Source of the DNA: Humibacter albus DSM 18994
GTDB lineage: Bacteria > Actinomycetota > Actinomycetes > Actinomycetales > Microbacteriaceae
Assembly: GCF_000421825.1 (NCBI RefSeq)
Contig: NZ_ATXT01000013.1
Span: forward strand, 310,001-374,000
Direction: 5' to 3'
Length of the DNA: 64,000 nucleotides
Notes under the pieces: generated by a model
Told to the model about the DNA's origin: nothing
The model's input: only the letters and a program-made list of their open reading frames with translations
The model's database searches: none
Program-made: the position numbers and the translations under genes
In this document: positions 42,353 to 50,211 of the stretch, piece after piece
Numbering within the stretch: the first letter of the stretch is position 1
How the letters are laid out: each line of letters opens with the position of its first letter

Positions 42353-43057
42353 CTATCGCGAGAACATCAGCCGGCGAACGCTGTGGCAAATGGCTGCTCC
42401 AGCGAATGGGAACCTGCCGATGCTGGCCGCGGCGGCTATGCCCGCGATGATCGGGGAAAGTGACCCGGCTGTGCCGTTCAGGACGCGCGTCGCCAGGATG
42501 ACGAGCATGGTCGTGTCGACTGCAAGGGTCACCAGTCCGATCAGGCTGGCAGCTAGTGCCGCCTGACGTGGTGAGGACTCGGGTAGCCAGCGGATGAGCG
42601 AGCCCGTTGTGGCGAGAACACCGGTGGCGATCATGACGGCGGGGGCCACGACCGGTAATGCGGGGATGGCGGATATGACCGTGGCGGGTTGGATGTGCTG
42701 GGAAGGGACGACGAGTAGCAGGAACCACCAGATGCCTACGAGGGGCCCGGTGAGCAGAAGCCGCCAGAGGATCGTGCGGCTTTGATGGATGGCCAGTTCA
42801 CCCGCGAAGGCAGCCGCCACCAGCTGCGGCGCGCCGAGTTGTGCGATCGCTTCCTCGGATGCTTCCGCCGTAGACATGCCCTGCGAGGTGCCGGCAGCGA
42901 TCGCGTCGTCGAGGCCGTCCCGGATTTCATCGATCACGGCCGCTCTCGCTCTCGCGGGCCCGCGCAACTGCCCGCCGAGAGTTCTCAGGTAGTGCTCGAC
43001 CTCTTGCGATTCCAGCTTGGCTTCGGCCGGCGACTTTACGACAGTGCGGCGGGCCAT
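42353..43057 (-). CDS. Membrane protein with permease-prefix domain, PadR partner
   Basis: A 234-residue protein. The N-terminal cytoplasmic helical part (VEHYLRTLGGQLRGPARARAAVIDEIRDGLDDAI, then EASEEAIAQLGAPQ) matches the permease prefix domain often paired with PadR regulators. Four to five transmembrane helices follow. It overlaps the end of the PadR gene by 22 bases, so it is in the same operon. Such proteins are common PadR-linked partners; the function is not established. Confidence 0.8.
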   Translation of the reverse strand: MARRTVVKSPAEAKLESQEVEHYLRTLGGQLRGPARARAAVIDEIRDGLDDAIAAGTSQGMSTAEASEEAIAQLGAPQLVAAAFAGELAIHQSRTILWRLLLTGPLVGIWWFLLLVVPSQHIQPATVISAIPALPVVAPAVMIATGVLATTGSLIRWLPESSPRQAALAASLIGLVTLAVDTTMLVILATRVLNGTAGSLSPIIAGIAAAASIGRFPFAGAAICHSVRRLMFSR

Positions 43058-43386
43058 GGTTTCTCCTGGAGCAGGGCGGAGACCGCGGTGGAGAACTGGA
43101 CCCAGATGGCGCGCTCTGCGCCCAGCGCTCGGCGTCCGGATGCGGTCAGGTCGTATTCGCGTCTGCGTCTGCCGCCGATGACATGCCATCGGCTGGCGAT
43201 GTAGCCGGCGCGTTCGAGTCGGTGGAGAGCGGGATAGATTGTCCCGGTTTGGAGGTCGAATGTTCCACCGCTGCCGGTGCGCACCGCTTCGATGATGGCG
43301 TATCCGTGCCGGGGGCCGTCCTCGAGAACGGACAGGAGCAAGGCGTCCAGGTGTCCCTTCAATGCCTCTGGCCGCATGGGCAACAT
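43036..43386 (-). CDS. PadR-family transcriptional regulator
   Basis: A 116-residue winged-helix protein: LLLSVLEDGPRHGYAIIEAV, then LQTGTIYPALHRLERAGYIASRW, then RRREYDLTASGRRAL, all typical for PadR. It is divergent from a PEP-utilizing enzyme, with a clear inverted repeat between them at 43452-43484, so it probably represses both directions and responds to a small molecule such as an antibiotic or phenolic compound. Confidence 0.93.
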   Translation of the reverse strand: MLPMRPEALKGHLDALLLSVLEDGPRHGYAIIEAVRTGSGGTFDLQTGTIYPALHRLERAGYIASRWHVIGGRRRREYDLTASGRRALGAERAIWVQFSTAVSALLQEKPWPAALS

Positions 43387-43451
43387 GGCTTCTCCCTTCC
43401 GTCGACTCGGCTTCGCTCGGCAGTCTGGCGCCTGGGGTCCGATACGTCTAT

Positions 43452-43484
43452 GGTAGTAGCAATACTACGTATCGCGTTACTACC
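43452..43484. promoter_or_regulatory. Probable PadR operator
   Basis: GGTAGTA at 43452 and TACTACC ending at 43484 are exact inverted arms around a core that repeats TACTACG and GTTACTA. PadR proteins often bind ATGT/ACAT or similar inverted repeats at this scale. The right arm ends one base before the ATG at 43486, so binding would block expression of the PEP-utilizing enzyme directly. Confidence 0.65.
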
Positions 43485-43485
43485 T

Positions 43486-45759
43486 ATGGTGGCGGTCAGA
43501 TTGGACGAAGTACGACTGCTTCCCCAACTTGCGGAAATCGACGACCCCAGAAGTGAATGGATCGGGAGCAAGGCGGCGAATCTGAGCCGCGCGGTGGCGC
43601 GCGGTTTCCGTGTGCCGGACGGGTTCGTGGTCATCCCGACGGCGTTGCGGACCCTTGGCGAAGAGGCGGACGAGGCGCTCGGTCGTGCTGCGGATCGGAT
43701 CGGGCCCGGCCCCTTCGCCGTTCGCTCCTCCGCCATTGCCGAGGACCTTGCGGATGCTTCCTATGCCGGTCTCTACGAGACGGTCCTGAACGTCGAGCGA
43801 GGGGGCCTTGCGGAGGCCATCCGTCACGTCATTGCCTCGGGGCTGGATGCGCGGGTGACCGCATATCACGGAACACAGTCCACCCTGGTGCCGGACCTGG
43901 ACTCTGCCGGTGTGCCGGTGCTCGTCCAGCAGATGGTCCACCCGATGTCCGCCGGAGTGGCGTTCACGGCGAACCCGTTGACCGGACGCCGGGACGAGAC
44001 CGTCGTGACCGCCGTTGCCGGGCTCGCCGAACCGCTGGTGTCCGGTGAGGCGGTGGGTGAGGAATGGGTGGTCCGCGAGGGCAGGGCCAGCCGCACGCGC
44101 GCTGGGGACGGCGCGCTTGAAACCGGGCAGGCGGAGGCTATCGCGACGCTCGCCCGTCGGGTAGAAGCTGAGTTCGGGTCGCCGCAGGACATTGAGTGGG
44201 CTATCGACGCTGACGGGACCCTGTTCCTGATCCAAGCACGGCCGATGACCGCTGTTGTCGACGCCGTCGAATGGGTCCCGCCGGGGCCCGGCTTGTGGGC
44301 ACGCAATTTCCGGATCGGCGAGTGGTTACCGGAGGCGATGACACCGCTGTTCGCGGACTGGATCATCCCCCAACTGGAATCGGGGTATCTGAACGGGATG
44401 TGGAAGTCTGCCCGGGTGCAGGTACCCTTCCGCTACGCCACGGTCAACGGCTGGTACTACAACGCAACGCCGATCCCATCGCCGCGAACATTGTGGCGGG
44501 TAATGGTCGAAAGTCGTGGTCGGGCACCGTGGTTCCTCTACAACGTGCTCGCCCGCGTGTCCCGCAACCCCGTGGCTGCCGACCGTTCGGCCATCCATCG
44601 ACTCGAAATGGAATGGCGAGACGATACCCTTCCCACCTACCGACGGCTTGTCAGCGCCGCCGAGACAGAAGTCGACGCTGCCGGCATTGAACGCCTGGTG
44701 GAGATCGTGAACGACATTTCCTCAGTCGCCGGCTCCTACTTGTGGTTCCTCGCGGTCGTCGGCGGTTCGGCATGGAAGATGGAGGGCGCCCTGGCCAAGT
44801 TTTGGGCTGGGCACCTGGCCGCACGCCTCACCTCCACGGCCGTCGGCGCGGCCGGTCACCAGGTGCTGTTACGAGGGCTCTCCGATGCTCCACCAAAGCT
44901 CCCGGGCCACGCTGTCTTCTCGCTCGACTGGTACTTCCCGACGGCCGGCGAGAACAACGCCGACCCTGCAACCGTTTCGTCGACGGCGACTGTGGATCAG
45001 GCCAGGACGTCCACCCTGGTCTCCGAACGGCAGACCGCCGAAGAGACCTGCCGACACGCGCTGGCAAACAACGGCAGGCTGCTCAACAAGTTCAACGACC
45101 TGTTGGCGGTCAATCAACGATTCGCCGCCCTCCGCGAAGAACAGGCCCGCGACCTGACGCTCGGCTGGCCGGTCCTGCGCCAGTGCGCTCATCGCCTCGG
45201 CACGCTGCTACGACGCGCCGGGATGATCGGCGACGCCGATGACATCTTTTTCCTCACCCTCTCCGAGATCCGCGCCACCCCAGAGGGCCTCGCTGCGACT
45301 GTGCAGGAGCGGAGAAGGCTCTGGGGCAGGCAACGCCGGCTGCCTGCCCCGCTCACCCTCGGTGAGCCTCCTCGCCTGATCGGCGACCCGATCGCGCACG
45401 CCGTCACGACAGCCCGCACCGGGCACCAGACGCCCGAAGGCGCGATCCTCGGTCACCCGGCCAGCATCGGCCGAGCAACAGGCCGGGTGCGGGTGGTCTA
45501 CAGCCCCGCCGATTTCGCCAGCTTCAGGCAAGGTGAGATCCTCGTCGCCAAGGCCACCGCCCCCGCCTGGACACCACTGTTTGCCCGAGCGGCTGGCGTC
45601 ATAACCGACGGCGGAACCCTCGCCGCACACGCCTCCCTCATCGCCCGCGAATACGGCATCCCCGCCGTCGTCGGAACCGGCAATGCGACCACACAGCTAA
45701 GCACCGGCCAGCTGGTGACCCTCGACGGTGCCGCCGGGACCGTCGTGCCCCACCCGTAA
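43486..45759 (+). CDS. PEP/pyruvate-binding and PEP-utilizing enzyme, rifampin phosphotransferase-like
   Basis: A 757-residue three-part enzyme. Residues 1-270 are an ATP-grasp PPDK N-domain (GSKAANLSRAVARGFRVPDGF, VRSSAIAEDLADASYAGLYE and QDIEWAIDADGTLFLIQARP). Residues 270-650 are a helical middle domain of the kind that binds the acceptor in rifampin phosphotransferase. Residues 670-757 are the swivelling His domain (TDGGTLAAHASLIAREYGIPAVVG, phosphorylated His near 714). The order matches Rph, which inactivates rifamycins using ATP, rather than PEP synthase. The substrate is not proven. I start at ATG 43486, directly after the operator arm; an upstream ATG at 43450 exists, and the mRNA may be leaderless. 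Confidence 0.75.
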   Translation: MVAVRLDEVRLLPQLAEIDDPRSEWIGSKAANLSRAVARGFRVPDGFVVIPTALRTLGEEADEALGRAADRIGPGPFAVRSSAIAEDLADASYAGLYETVLNVERGGLAEAIRHVIASGLDARVTAYHGTQSTLVPDLDSAGVPVLVQQMVHPMSAGVAFTANPLTGRRDETVVTAVAGLAEPLVSGEAVGEEWVVREGRASRTRAGDGALETGQAEAIATLARRVEAEFGSPQDIEWAIDADGTLFLIQARPMTAVVDAVEWVPPGPGLWARNFRIGEWLPEAMTPLFADWIIPQLESGYLNGMWKSARVQVPFRYATVNGWYYNATPIPSPRTLWRVMVESRGRAPWFLYNVLARVSRNPVAADRSAIHRLEMEWRDDTLPTYRRLVSAAETEVDAAGIERLVEIVNDISSVAGSYLWFLAVVGGSAWKMEGALAKFWAGHLAARLTSTAVGAAGHQVLLRGLSDAPPKLPGHAVFSLDWYFPTAGENNADPATVSSTATVDQARTSTLVSERQTAEETCRHALANNGRLLNKFNDLLAVNQRFAALREEQARDLTLGWPVLRQCAHRLGTLLRRAGMIGDADDIFFLTLSEIRATPEGLAATVQERRRLWGRQRRLPAPLTLGEPPRLIGDPIAHAVTTARTGHQTPEGAILGHPASIGRATGRVRVVYSPADFASFRQGEILVAKATAPAWTPLFARAAGVITDGGTLAAHASLIAREYGIPAVVGTGNATTQLSTGQLVTLDGAAGTVVPHP

Positions 45760-45903
45760 GCCTGAATTTCGTCAAAAGCCGGACGCGGCGTGCCACTCGC
45801 AGTCGACCGATCTGCGAAGCGCGAGAGGCGACGTCGACGCAGTAAGAGCCGCAGCGGCGCCCACGATATGGCGGCGTCGCGGTCGCCGGTGGAGAATAAG
45901 GGC

Positions 45904-46209
45904 ATGAAGATCGAAGTTCTTCATATCGATGAGTGCCCGAACTGGGAGCATGCCGGTGATCGGATTCGTGAGGCGCTGGCGCAGCTCGGTGACACCGCTT
46001 CTGTGGTGGAGAATCGGCTCCTTCGTACTTCCGAGGATGCGGCTGCGGTGCCGTTTTCTGGGTCACCCACGATCCTGGTCGACGGCGAAGATCTCTTCCC
46101 CACCAGTCGACGAACCTCGGACCTGGCCTGCCGGATCTACGCCACTCCTGATGGGCTGGCCGGGGTACCCACGGTTGAACAAATCGTGGAGGCGATTCGC
46201 GTCCGATGA
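45904..46209 (+). CDS. Small thioredoxin-fold protein (alkylmercury-lyase-like annotation)
   Basis: A 101-residue protein: KIEVLHIDECPNWEHAGDRIREAL opens with a beta-strand and a CPxW site in place of CxxC, and FSGSPTILVDGEDLFP holds the cis-Pro and the family's GSPT motif. Proteins of this type are often labelled thioredoxin family or alkylmercury lyase, without MerB catalytic residues being shown. One Cys at the N-site and another in LACRIYA could bind a thiophilic metal. Its stop overlaps the start of a 50-residue zinc-ribbon gene. Confidence 0.75.
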   Translation: MKIEVLHIDECPNWEHAGDRIREALAQLGDTASVVENRLLRTSEDAAAVPFSGSPTILVDGEDLFPTSRRTSDLACRIYATPDGLAGVPTVEQIVEAIRVR

Positions 46210-46358
46210 ACGAGGACCTGGTGATGTGCTCGTGCTGTGGCCGAGACCTGCCGCGAAGCAAGGTTCACGAGCTTGACGGTGGACGATCGCGCATCTGCCG
46301 CCGCTGCGGCTTGTGGGTGGCGTTGTGGTGGCGCGGTGATCACCGCACAACAGGCTGA
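46206..46358 (+). CDS. 50-residue zinc-ribbon micro-protein
   Basis: The start ATG 46206 overlaps the preceding stop (ATGA). The product has two CxxC pairs (CSCCGRDL near residue 8 and CRRCGLW near residue 31), which together form a rubredoxin-like zinc ribbon, followed by WWRGDHR. The last 19 bases overlap the 3' end of the convergent cation transporter gene. Coupling to the thioredoxin-like gene suggests a shared metal-related role. Confidence 0.6.
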   Translation: MNEDLVMCSCCGRDLPRSKVHELDGGRSRICRRCGLWVALWWRGDHRTTG

Positions 46359-47029
46359 ATCGGGCCCCTCCCGGGGCTACTTTGCTCCCCGGTGAAGGCG
46401 GAGACGGGAACGGTGCAGGTATCGCCTTTCCACGCTTCTACACCTTCGCGCACGGCGAAGCCGACAACAACCAGGGCGGCGACCGGATCGGCCCATCTCC
46501 ACCCGAAGAGGGCGTTGAGCAGAAGGCCGAGCAGGACGGCCGCGGAGAGATAGGAGCAGATCAGGGTCTGTTTGGAGTCGGCGACCGCGGACGCAGATCC
46601 GAGCTCCCGTCCCGCGCGGCGTTCGGCAAAGCTGAGGAACGGCATGATCGCGAGGCTTAGTGCGGTCAGGATGATCCCGATCAGACTGTGTTCGGCGGTG
46701 ATGATTCCTAGCAGCGCGAGTGCGGCGTCGATCGTGACGTAGACGGCGAGTGCGAAGAACGCCAGTGCGATCAGTCGCAGGGCGGTCTTCTCTCGCGTTT
46801 CCGGGTCCGGCGCGGCGAACTGCCACGCGATGACGGCTGCAGAGAGGACCTCCACAATGGAGTCCAGCCCGAATCCGACTAGAGCCGCCGAGGACGCGCC
46901 GGCACCGACCGTGATCGCAATGATCGCTTCGATCGCGTTGTACGTGATGGTGACGGCGACGATCCATCGGATCCGGCGACGAAGCACGACGGTCCGTGCC
47001 TCAGTAGTGGTGTCGGTGTGGTTGGTCAT
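46340..47029 (-). CDS. CDF-like cation transporter, short form
   Basis: A 229-residue membrane protein with about six helices. The motifs VGFGLDSIVEVLSAAVIAWQF and AVADSKQTLICSYLSAAVLLG correspond to the metal-site helices 2 and 5 of cation diffusion facilitators (DxxxD and SxxQ/HxxxD variants). The C-terminal cytoplasmic domain is missing. It is coupled to the full-length CDF gene (ATGA at 47026-47029), so the two may form a heteromeric exporter for Zn, Cd or Co. Metal specificity is inferred from the SmtB-like regulator next door. Confidence 0.8.
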   Translation of the reverse strand: MTNHTDTTTEARTVVLRRRIRWIVAVTITYNAIEAIIAITVGAGASSAALVGFGLDSIVEVLSAAVIAWQFAAPDPETREKTALRLIALAFFALAVYVTIDAALALLGIITAEHSLIGIILTALSLAIMPFLSFAERRAGRELGSASAVADSKQTLICSYLSAAVLLGLLLNALFGWRWADPVAALVVVGFAVREGVEAWKGDTCTVPVSAFTGEQSSPGRGPIQPVVR

Positions 47030-47964
47030 CGGTGGTCGGCTCCGTGTTCGTGAGCGGTATGGTCGGCCGGCTCGAACTGGAACGTGCTGTGTTCCACATC
47101 GAAATGCCCGGCCAGGCACTCCTGCAATTCGTCGAGCACCTTCGGCGCGTGTCCGTCGTAGAAGCAGTCGTCGGAGAGGATGACATGGGCCGAGAGGGCG
47201 GGAAGGTCTGAGGTCACGGTCCACAGATGCAGATCGTGAACATCCACCACATGCTCCGGCCGCATCAGATGCGCACGGATCTCGCTCAGGTCGACGCCCT
47301 CGGGAACGCCTTCCAGCAGAATGCGTCCGGAGTCGCGCAGGAGGCCCCATGCCGCACGCAGCATGAGCACGACAACGATCAAAGACGCGATCGCATCTGC
47401 GCGCGTAAATTCGGTGAAGAGGATCACGAATCCCGCGATGACGGTGGCGATGAAGCCGTAGAGATCGGTGAGGATGTGCTGGAACGAGCCTTCGATATTC
47501 AGGCTGCTCCGGTTCGCTTTGGCCAGCACCCACACGGTGACCAGGTTCACCGCGACACCGAGCAGGGCCACGATCAGCACAGGGCCGCCCTCCACCGGCG
47601 GTGGTTGAAACAACCGGCGGATCGCCTCGATCGCCACCACGGCGCTGATCACGACCAGGGTGATGCCGTTCACGGCGGCCGAGAGGATCTCCGCGCGTTT
47701 GAACCCGAAGGTCCAGTTCGCGCTGGTCGGCCGCGCCGCCAGTCGTATCGCGATCAGCGAGCCGGCGATCGCCGCAGCGTCAGTGAGCATGTGTCCGGCA
47801 TCGGAGAGTAGCGCCAGCGAGCCGGCGATGATCGCGACGACGACCTCGACGATCATGAAGCTCACGATCAACGCCAGCGCGATGACAAGAAGCTGGGAAT
47901 CCGCACCCGGCGCGGCCCCGTGCGAATGCTGGTGTGGCTTGCCCGGTTGCGTCTGTGCCCTCAC
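47026..47964 (-). CDS. czcD: Cation diffusion facilitator, CzcD-like
   Basis: A 312-residue zinc or cobalt exporter with six helices. The HSHG head, LLSDAGHMLTDAAAI (HxxxD site in helix 2) and FQHILTDLYGF (helix 5, HxxxD) are the metal-transport sites, and DVHDLHLWTV belongs to the cytoplasmic dimerisation domain. A His-rich tail (HTAHEHGADHR) may buffer metal. It is downstream of, and overlaps, the ArsR/SmtB sensor gene, its probable regulator. Confidence 0.9.
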   Translation of the reverse strand: MRAQTQPGKPHQHSHGAAPGADSQLLVIALALIVSFMIVEVVVAIIAGSLALLSDAGHMLTDAAAIAGSLIAIRLAARPTSANWTFGFKRAEILSAAVNGITLVVISAVVAIEAIRRLFQPPPVEGGPVLIVALLGVAVNLVTVWVLAKANRSSLNIEGSFQHILTDLYGFIATVIAGFVILFTEFTRADAIASLIVVVLMLRAAWGLLRDSGRILLEGVPEGVDLSEIRAHLMRPEHVVDVHDLHLWTVTSDLPALSAHVILSDDCFYDGHAPKVLDELQECLAGHFDVEHSTFQFEPADHTAHEHGADHR

Positions 47965-48383
47965 GCGTCCGCCTGCTCACCGCGCTCCGGGTGGATTGCC
48001 ACCGTGTGACCGGTGTGCGTGAGCCCGAGGTCGAGAAGCATGCGAACGTGCGCGTCATCCAGACGGTAGTAGGCCATCCGTCCCCGCCGCGATACGGACA
48101 CCACACGGTGCGCACGCAACAGGCGCAGCGCATGGCTGACCGAGCTCTCACTCATCGTCGTGGTCGCGGCAAGATCGCACACGCACATCTCGCCACCGCT
48201 CAGCAGCGACATCAGGATGCGCAGCCTGCCGGGGTCGCCGAGCAGAGAGAAGACATCCGCCAAGTCCGTCACGGTGTCCGTGGAAGGAAGCGCCTCGGCC
48301 ACCCAGGACACCTTCCCCGGGTCGACAAGCTTCAGGTCGCACTCATCTACCTGCTCACCGGTTGCTTCCACCGCGGTCTCCAC
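47961..48383 (-). CDS. SmtB/ArsR-family zinc-type metal sensor
   Basis: A 140-residue winged-helix repressor. The alpha3 metal box EMCVCDLA is present (Cys67, Cys69, Asp70). The alpha5 zinc site is complete: Asp110, His112, His123 and His126 (DAHVRMLLDLGLTHTGH), matching the D-x-H-x10-H-x2-E/H pattern of SmtB and CzrA. It should release DNA when Zn, Co or Cd binds, turning on the two CDF genes behind it. A candidate operator (48389-48410) sits just before it and a better one lies at 48883-48903. Confidence 0.93.
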   Translation of the reverse strand: METAVEATGEQVDECDLKLVDPGKVSWVAEALPSTDTVTDLADVFSLLGDPGRLRILMSLLSGGEMCVCDLAATTTMSESSVSHALRLLRAHRVVSVSRRGRMAYYRLDDAHVRMLLDLGLTHTGHTVAIHPERGEQADA

Positions 48384-48388
48384 ATCTG

Positions 48389-48410
48389 ATTAAACGTTCA
48401 TATAACGATA
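48389..48410. promoter_or_regulatory. Candidate SmtB-type operator upstream of sensor gene
   Basis: On the minus strand the sequence reads ATATGAACGTTTAATC directly upstream of the regulator start. It shares the half site ATATGAAC with the stronger palindrome at 48883, fitting autoregulation by the SmtB-like protein. Confidence 0.5.
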
Positions 48411-48565
48411 CCAGCCGGAACGACTGGAACCTCGACGCTGACGAGCTGGGGCCGCGGGGGGAGGGTGAACGAGTGGCGTGTCTCTCCGAAATTGTGGATG
48501 AGCGTGCATGCAGGCGTCGGCGGGCGTGATCGATCGACGCACCGAAGACCGTGAGGCGCGGGAGC

Positions 48566-48838
48566 CTAGTCGAAGAGTTCGCCAAGCCAGCCGCCTCGAC
48601 GGCGCTTGCCGTAGTTTTCACGACTGCCCCCGTGATGATCGCCACCGCGGTATCCGTCGTCATAACGGGGCTGCTGCACCGTGCGCGCGGGGTACGCGGA
48701 GTCGGCTCGCTCGAGAATCTTGTCGAGTTCGCCACGGTCCAGCCAGACGCCGCGGCACTGAGGGCAATAGTCGATTTCGATGCCGTTACGCTCGGACAGC
48801 GCCAGCGGAGTTCCATCGATCGGGCAGTTCATCATCAC
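48566..48838 (-). CDS. zf-TFIIB-like zinc-ribbon protein
   Basis: A 90-residue protein. NCPIDGTPLALSER opens a treble-clef ribbon with CPxD, and YCPQCRGVWLDRGELDKI supplies the second pair in the zf-TFIIB family pattern. The C-terminal tail is His/Gly/Arg-rich (DHHGGSRENYGKRRRGG). The gene is preceded by a SmtB-type palindrome, so it may be induced by zinc. The function of this family in bacteria is unknown. Confidence 0.8.
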   Translation of the reverse strand: MMMNCPIDGTPLALSERNGIEIDYCPQCRGVWLDRGELDKILERADSAYPARTVQQPRYDDGYRGGDHHGGSRENYGKRRRGGWLGELFD

Positions 48839-48882
48839 CTCCCGGCGTTGCCTCGCGGAAAAGACAACGCCTTCACGTTCAA

Positions 48883-48903
48883 TGAATAATTGTTCATATG
48901 AAC
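48883..48903. promoter_or_regulatory. SmtB/ArsR-type operator
   Basis: TGAATAATTGTTCATATGAAC is an imperfect 12-2-12-like palindrome of the form seen for SmtB, ZiaR and CzrA (TGAA-N-TTCA half sites). It lies 45 bases upstream of the zf-TFIIB-like gene on the minus strand. The adjacent SmtB-like sensor is the expected ligand. Confidence 0.6.
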
Positions 48904-48940
48904 CTGAAATTGATCCGGGAAGTCAAGGCCGATCTGCCAC

Positions 48941-49669
48941 CTATGACCGCAGCGTGGGAGGTGCGGGTTCCCGGAGGAGTGGGATTCGTGGCATGAGCCA
49001 GTCGGCCCAGATGAGCCGCGCTGCGGGGGCTACGGCCAGCGACCAGAGGATGGAGGCGAGAACGTCGGTCGGGTAGTGCACGGCGTCGATCGAGAGCGAC
49101 ACGGCGACCACGATGACGAGGATGGCTCCGAGCACGGCGCCGAGTGGCAGCCATCGTGTGCCGCGGAGCACGAAGATCACGGCGACGACGAATGCGGTGA
49201 CGAACGCGGTGTGCCCGCTGGGGTGGGACGGGTCGACCTGGACGGGGTAGAACGGGTGCGTCATCAGGTGTATGTCGGGTCGGGGCCGGTGCACTGCGAG
49301 CTTGATCAGGTCGGACGGGATCCACGTTGCGGCGACAACCCCGGCGAACGCTGCCGCGACGCGGAGTTGCCTGCTGAGTGCCCAGATCACGCCGGTGGCT
49401 ACGACGGTGATGAGTATCGCGGGGATCGGGCTGAACAGTTGGTAGACGACGTTGGTCAGGCGGGCCATGGACCCGGCGTGCGATATGTTCAGCGCCTTTG
49501 ACAGTGCCAGGTCGATCGGATGGGAGGTCAGCACGAATCCGATGCCGGTGAGGACGACGATCGTTATCGCTGCTGTGACCAGGATGGCCACCGGATGTTG
49601 CGAAGGGCGCAGGATTCCGTTCACTTGGGTGCGGGCATGGCTCGTCACCGTGGGGGCGGGAGTGGACAT
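48941..49669 (-). CDS. PAP2-family membrane phosphatase
   Basis: A 242-residue protein with six helices and the three PAP2 active-site motifs: KLAVHRPRPD (K-x6-RP), HPSGHTAF (PSGH) and SLSIDAVHYPTDVLAS (SR-x5-H-x3-D, with Ser-Leu in place of Ser-Arg). It removes phosphate from lipid phosphates such as undecaprenyl pyrophosphate or phosphatidate at the outer face. The gene is not obviously in an operon with its neighbours. Confidence 0.9.
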   Translation of the reverse strand: MSTPAPTVTSHARTQVNGILRPSQHPVAILVTAAITIVVLTGIGFVLTSHPIDLALSKALNISHAGSMARLTNVVYQLFSPIPAILITVVATGVIWALSRQLRVAAAFAGVVAATWIPSDLIKLAVHRPRPDIHLMTHPFYPVQVDPSHPSGHTAFVTAFVVAVIFVLRGTRWLPLGAVLGAILVIVVAVSLSIDAVHYPTDVLASILWSLAVAPAARLIWADWLMPRIPLLREPAPPTLRS

Positions 49670-49817
49670 AGCGATATTGTCGGGCGCTGCCTGCCAAGAA
49701 TCGCCGAAGAAGACGGCGCAGGGCCACCCCTAGGATGCTGCCGAGTACGGTCAGGGCGAGCACGCCGAACGAGTAGTCGCAGACAGTGTTCGCGGTACCC
49801 ATCGGGTCGATCACCAC
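49670..49817 (-). pseudogene. Possible remnant of a membrane protein gene
   Basis: On the minus strand the frame starting at 49817 reads MVIDPMGTANTVCDYSFGVLALTVLGSILG followed by Arg-rich sequence, a plausible start of a membrane protein that then continues into non-coding sequence over the PAP2 gene. It looks like a truncated fragment, but I cannot identify the parent family. Confidence 0.25.
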
Positions 49818-49884
49818 TACGAATCCTGCAATGCAGTCGTTTCTGCATGGGTCGTCGGTTCACCGGATCTTCAACTCCCACGGA

Positions 49885-49901
49885 ATACCGCCAGGAGGTA
49901 T
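49885..49901. promoter_or_regulatory. CsoR-like operator upstream of copZ-copA
   Basis: ATACCGCCAGGAGGTAT has arms ATACC and GGTAT with a 7-base centre, 43 bases before the copZ ATG. A second, weaker half-palindrome ATACCCCCTACCCGTAT follows at 49917-49933, just ahead of the ribosome binding site GGAGGAG. The same spacing is found at 39449 and 61056. This matches copper-regulated CsoR sites. Confidence 0.7.
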
Positions 49902-49943
49902 CGTGTTCCATAACACATACCCCCTACCCGTATGGAGGAGCGA

Positions 49944-50153
49944 ATGTCGACGACGGAATACGCCGTGACCGGGATGACGTGCACACACTGTGAGATGTCG
50001 GTGCGCGAAGAGGTCGAGCAGATCCCTGGCGTGGAGCAGATCGAGGTGTCGGCTGCGACCGGCCGGCTCGTGGTGACCGGCGCGGATGCGATCGACGATG
50101 CCCAGGTTCTGGGCGCGGTCGAGGAGGCCGGTTATACCGCGGTGCGCGTCTGA
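49944..50153 (+). CDS. copZ: Copper chaperone CopZ
   Basis: A 69-residue ferredoxin-like metallochaperone with the Cu(I)-binding motif GMTCTHC near residues 10-16. It should carry Cu(I) to the CopA pump encoded 58 bases downstream. The GGAGGAG just before ATG 49944 decides this start over the in-frame ATG at 49932. It is preceded by CsoR-like palindromes. Confidence 0.95.
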   Translation: MSTTEYAVTGMTCTHCEMSVREEVEQIPGVEQIEVSAATGRLVVTGADAIDDAQVLGAVEEAGYTAVRV

Positions 50154-50211
50154 TCTGCGCGAAACAGCTCAATGGCCGTCATGAGACGGCACGGTAGTCC
50201 AGGAGGAGTTC

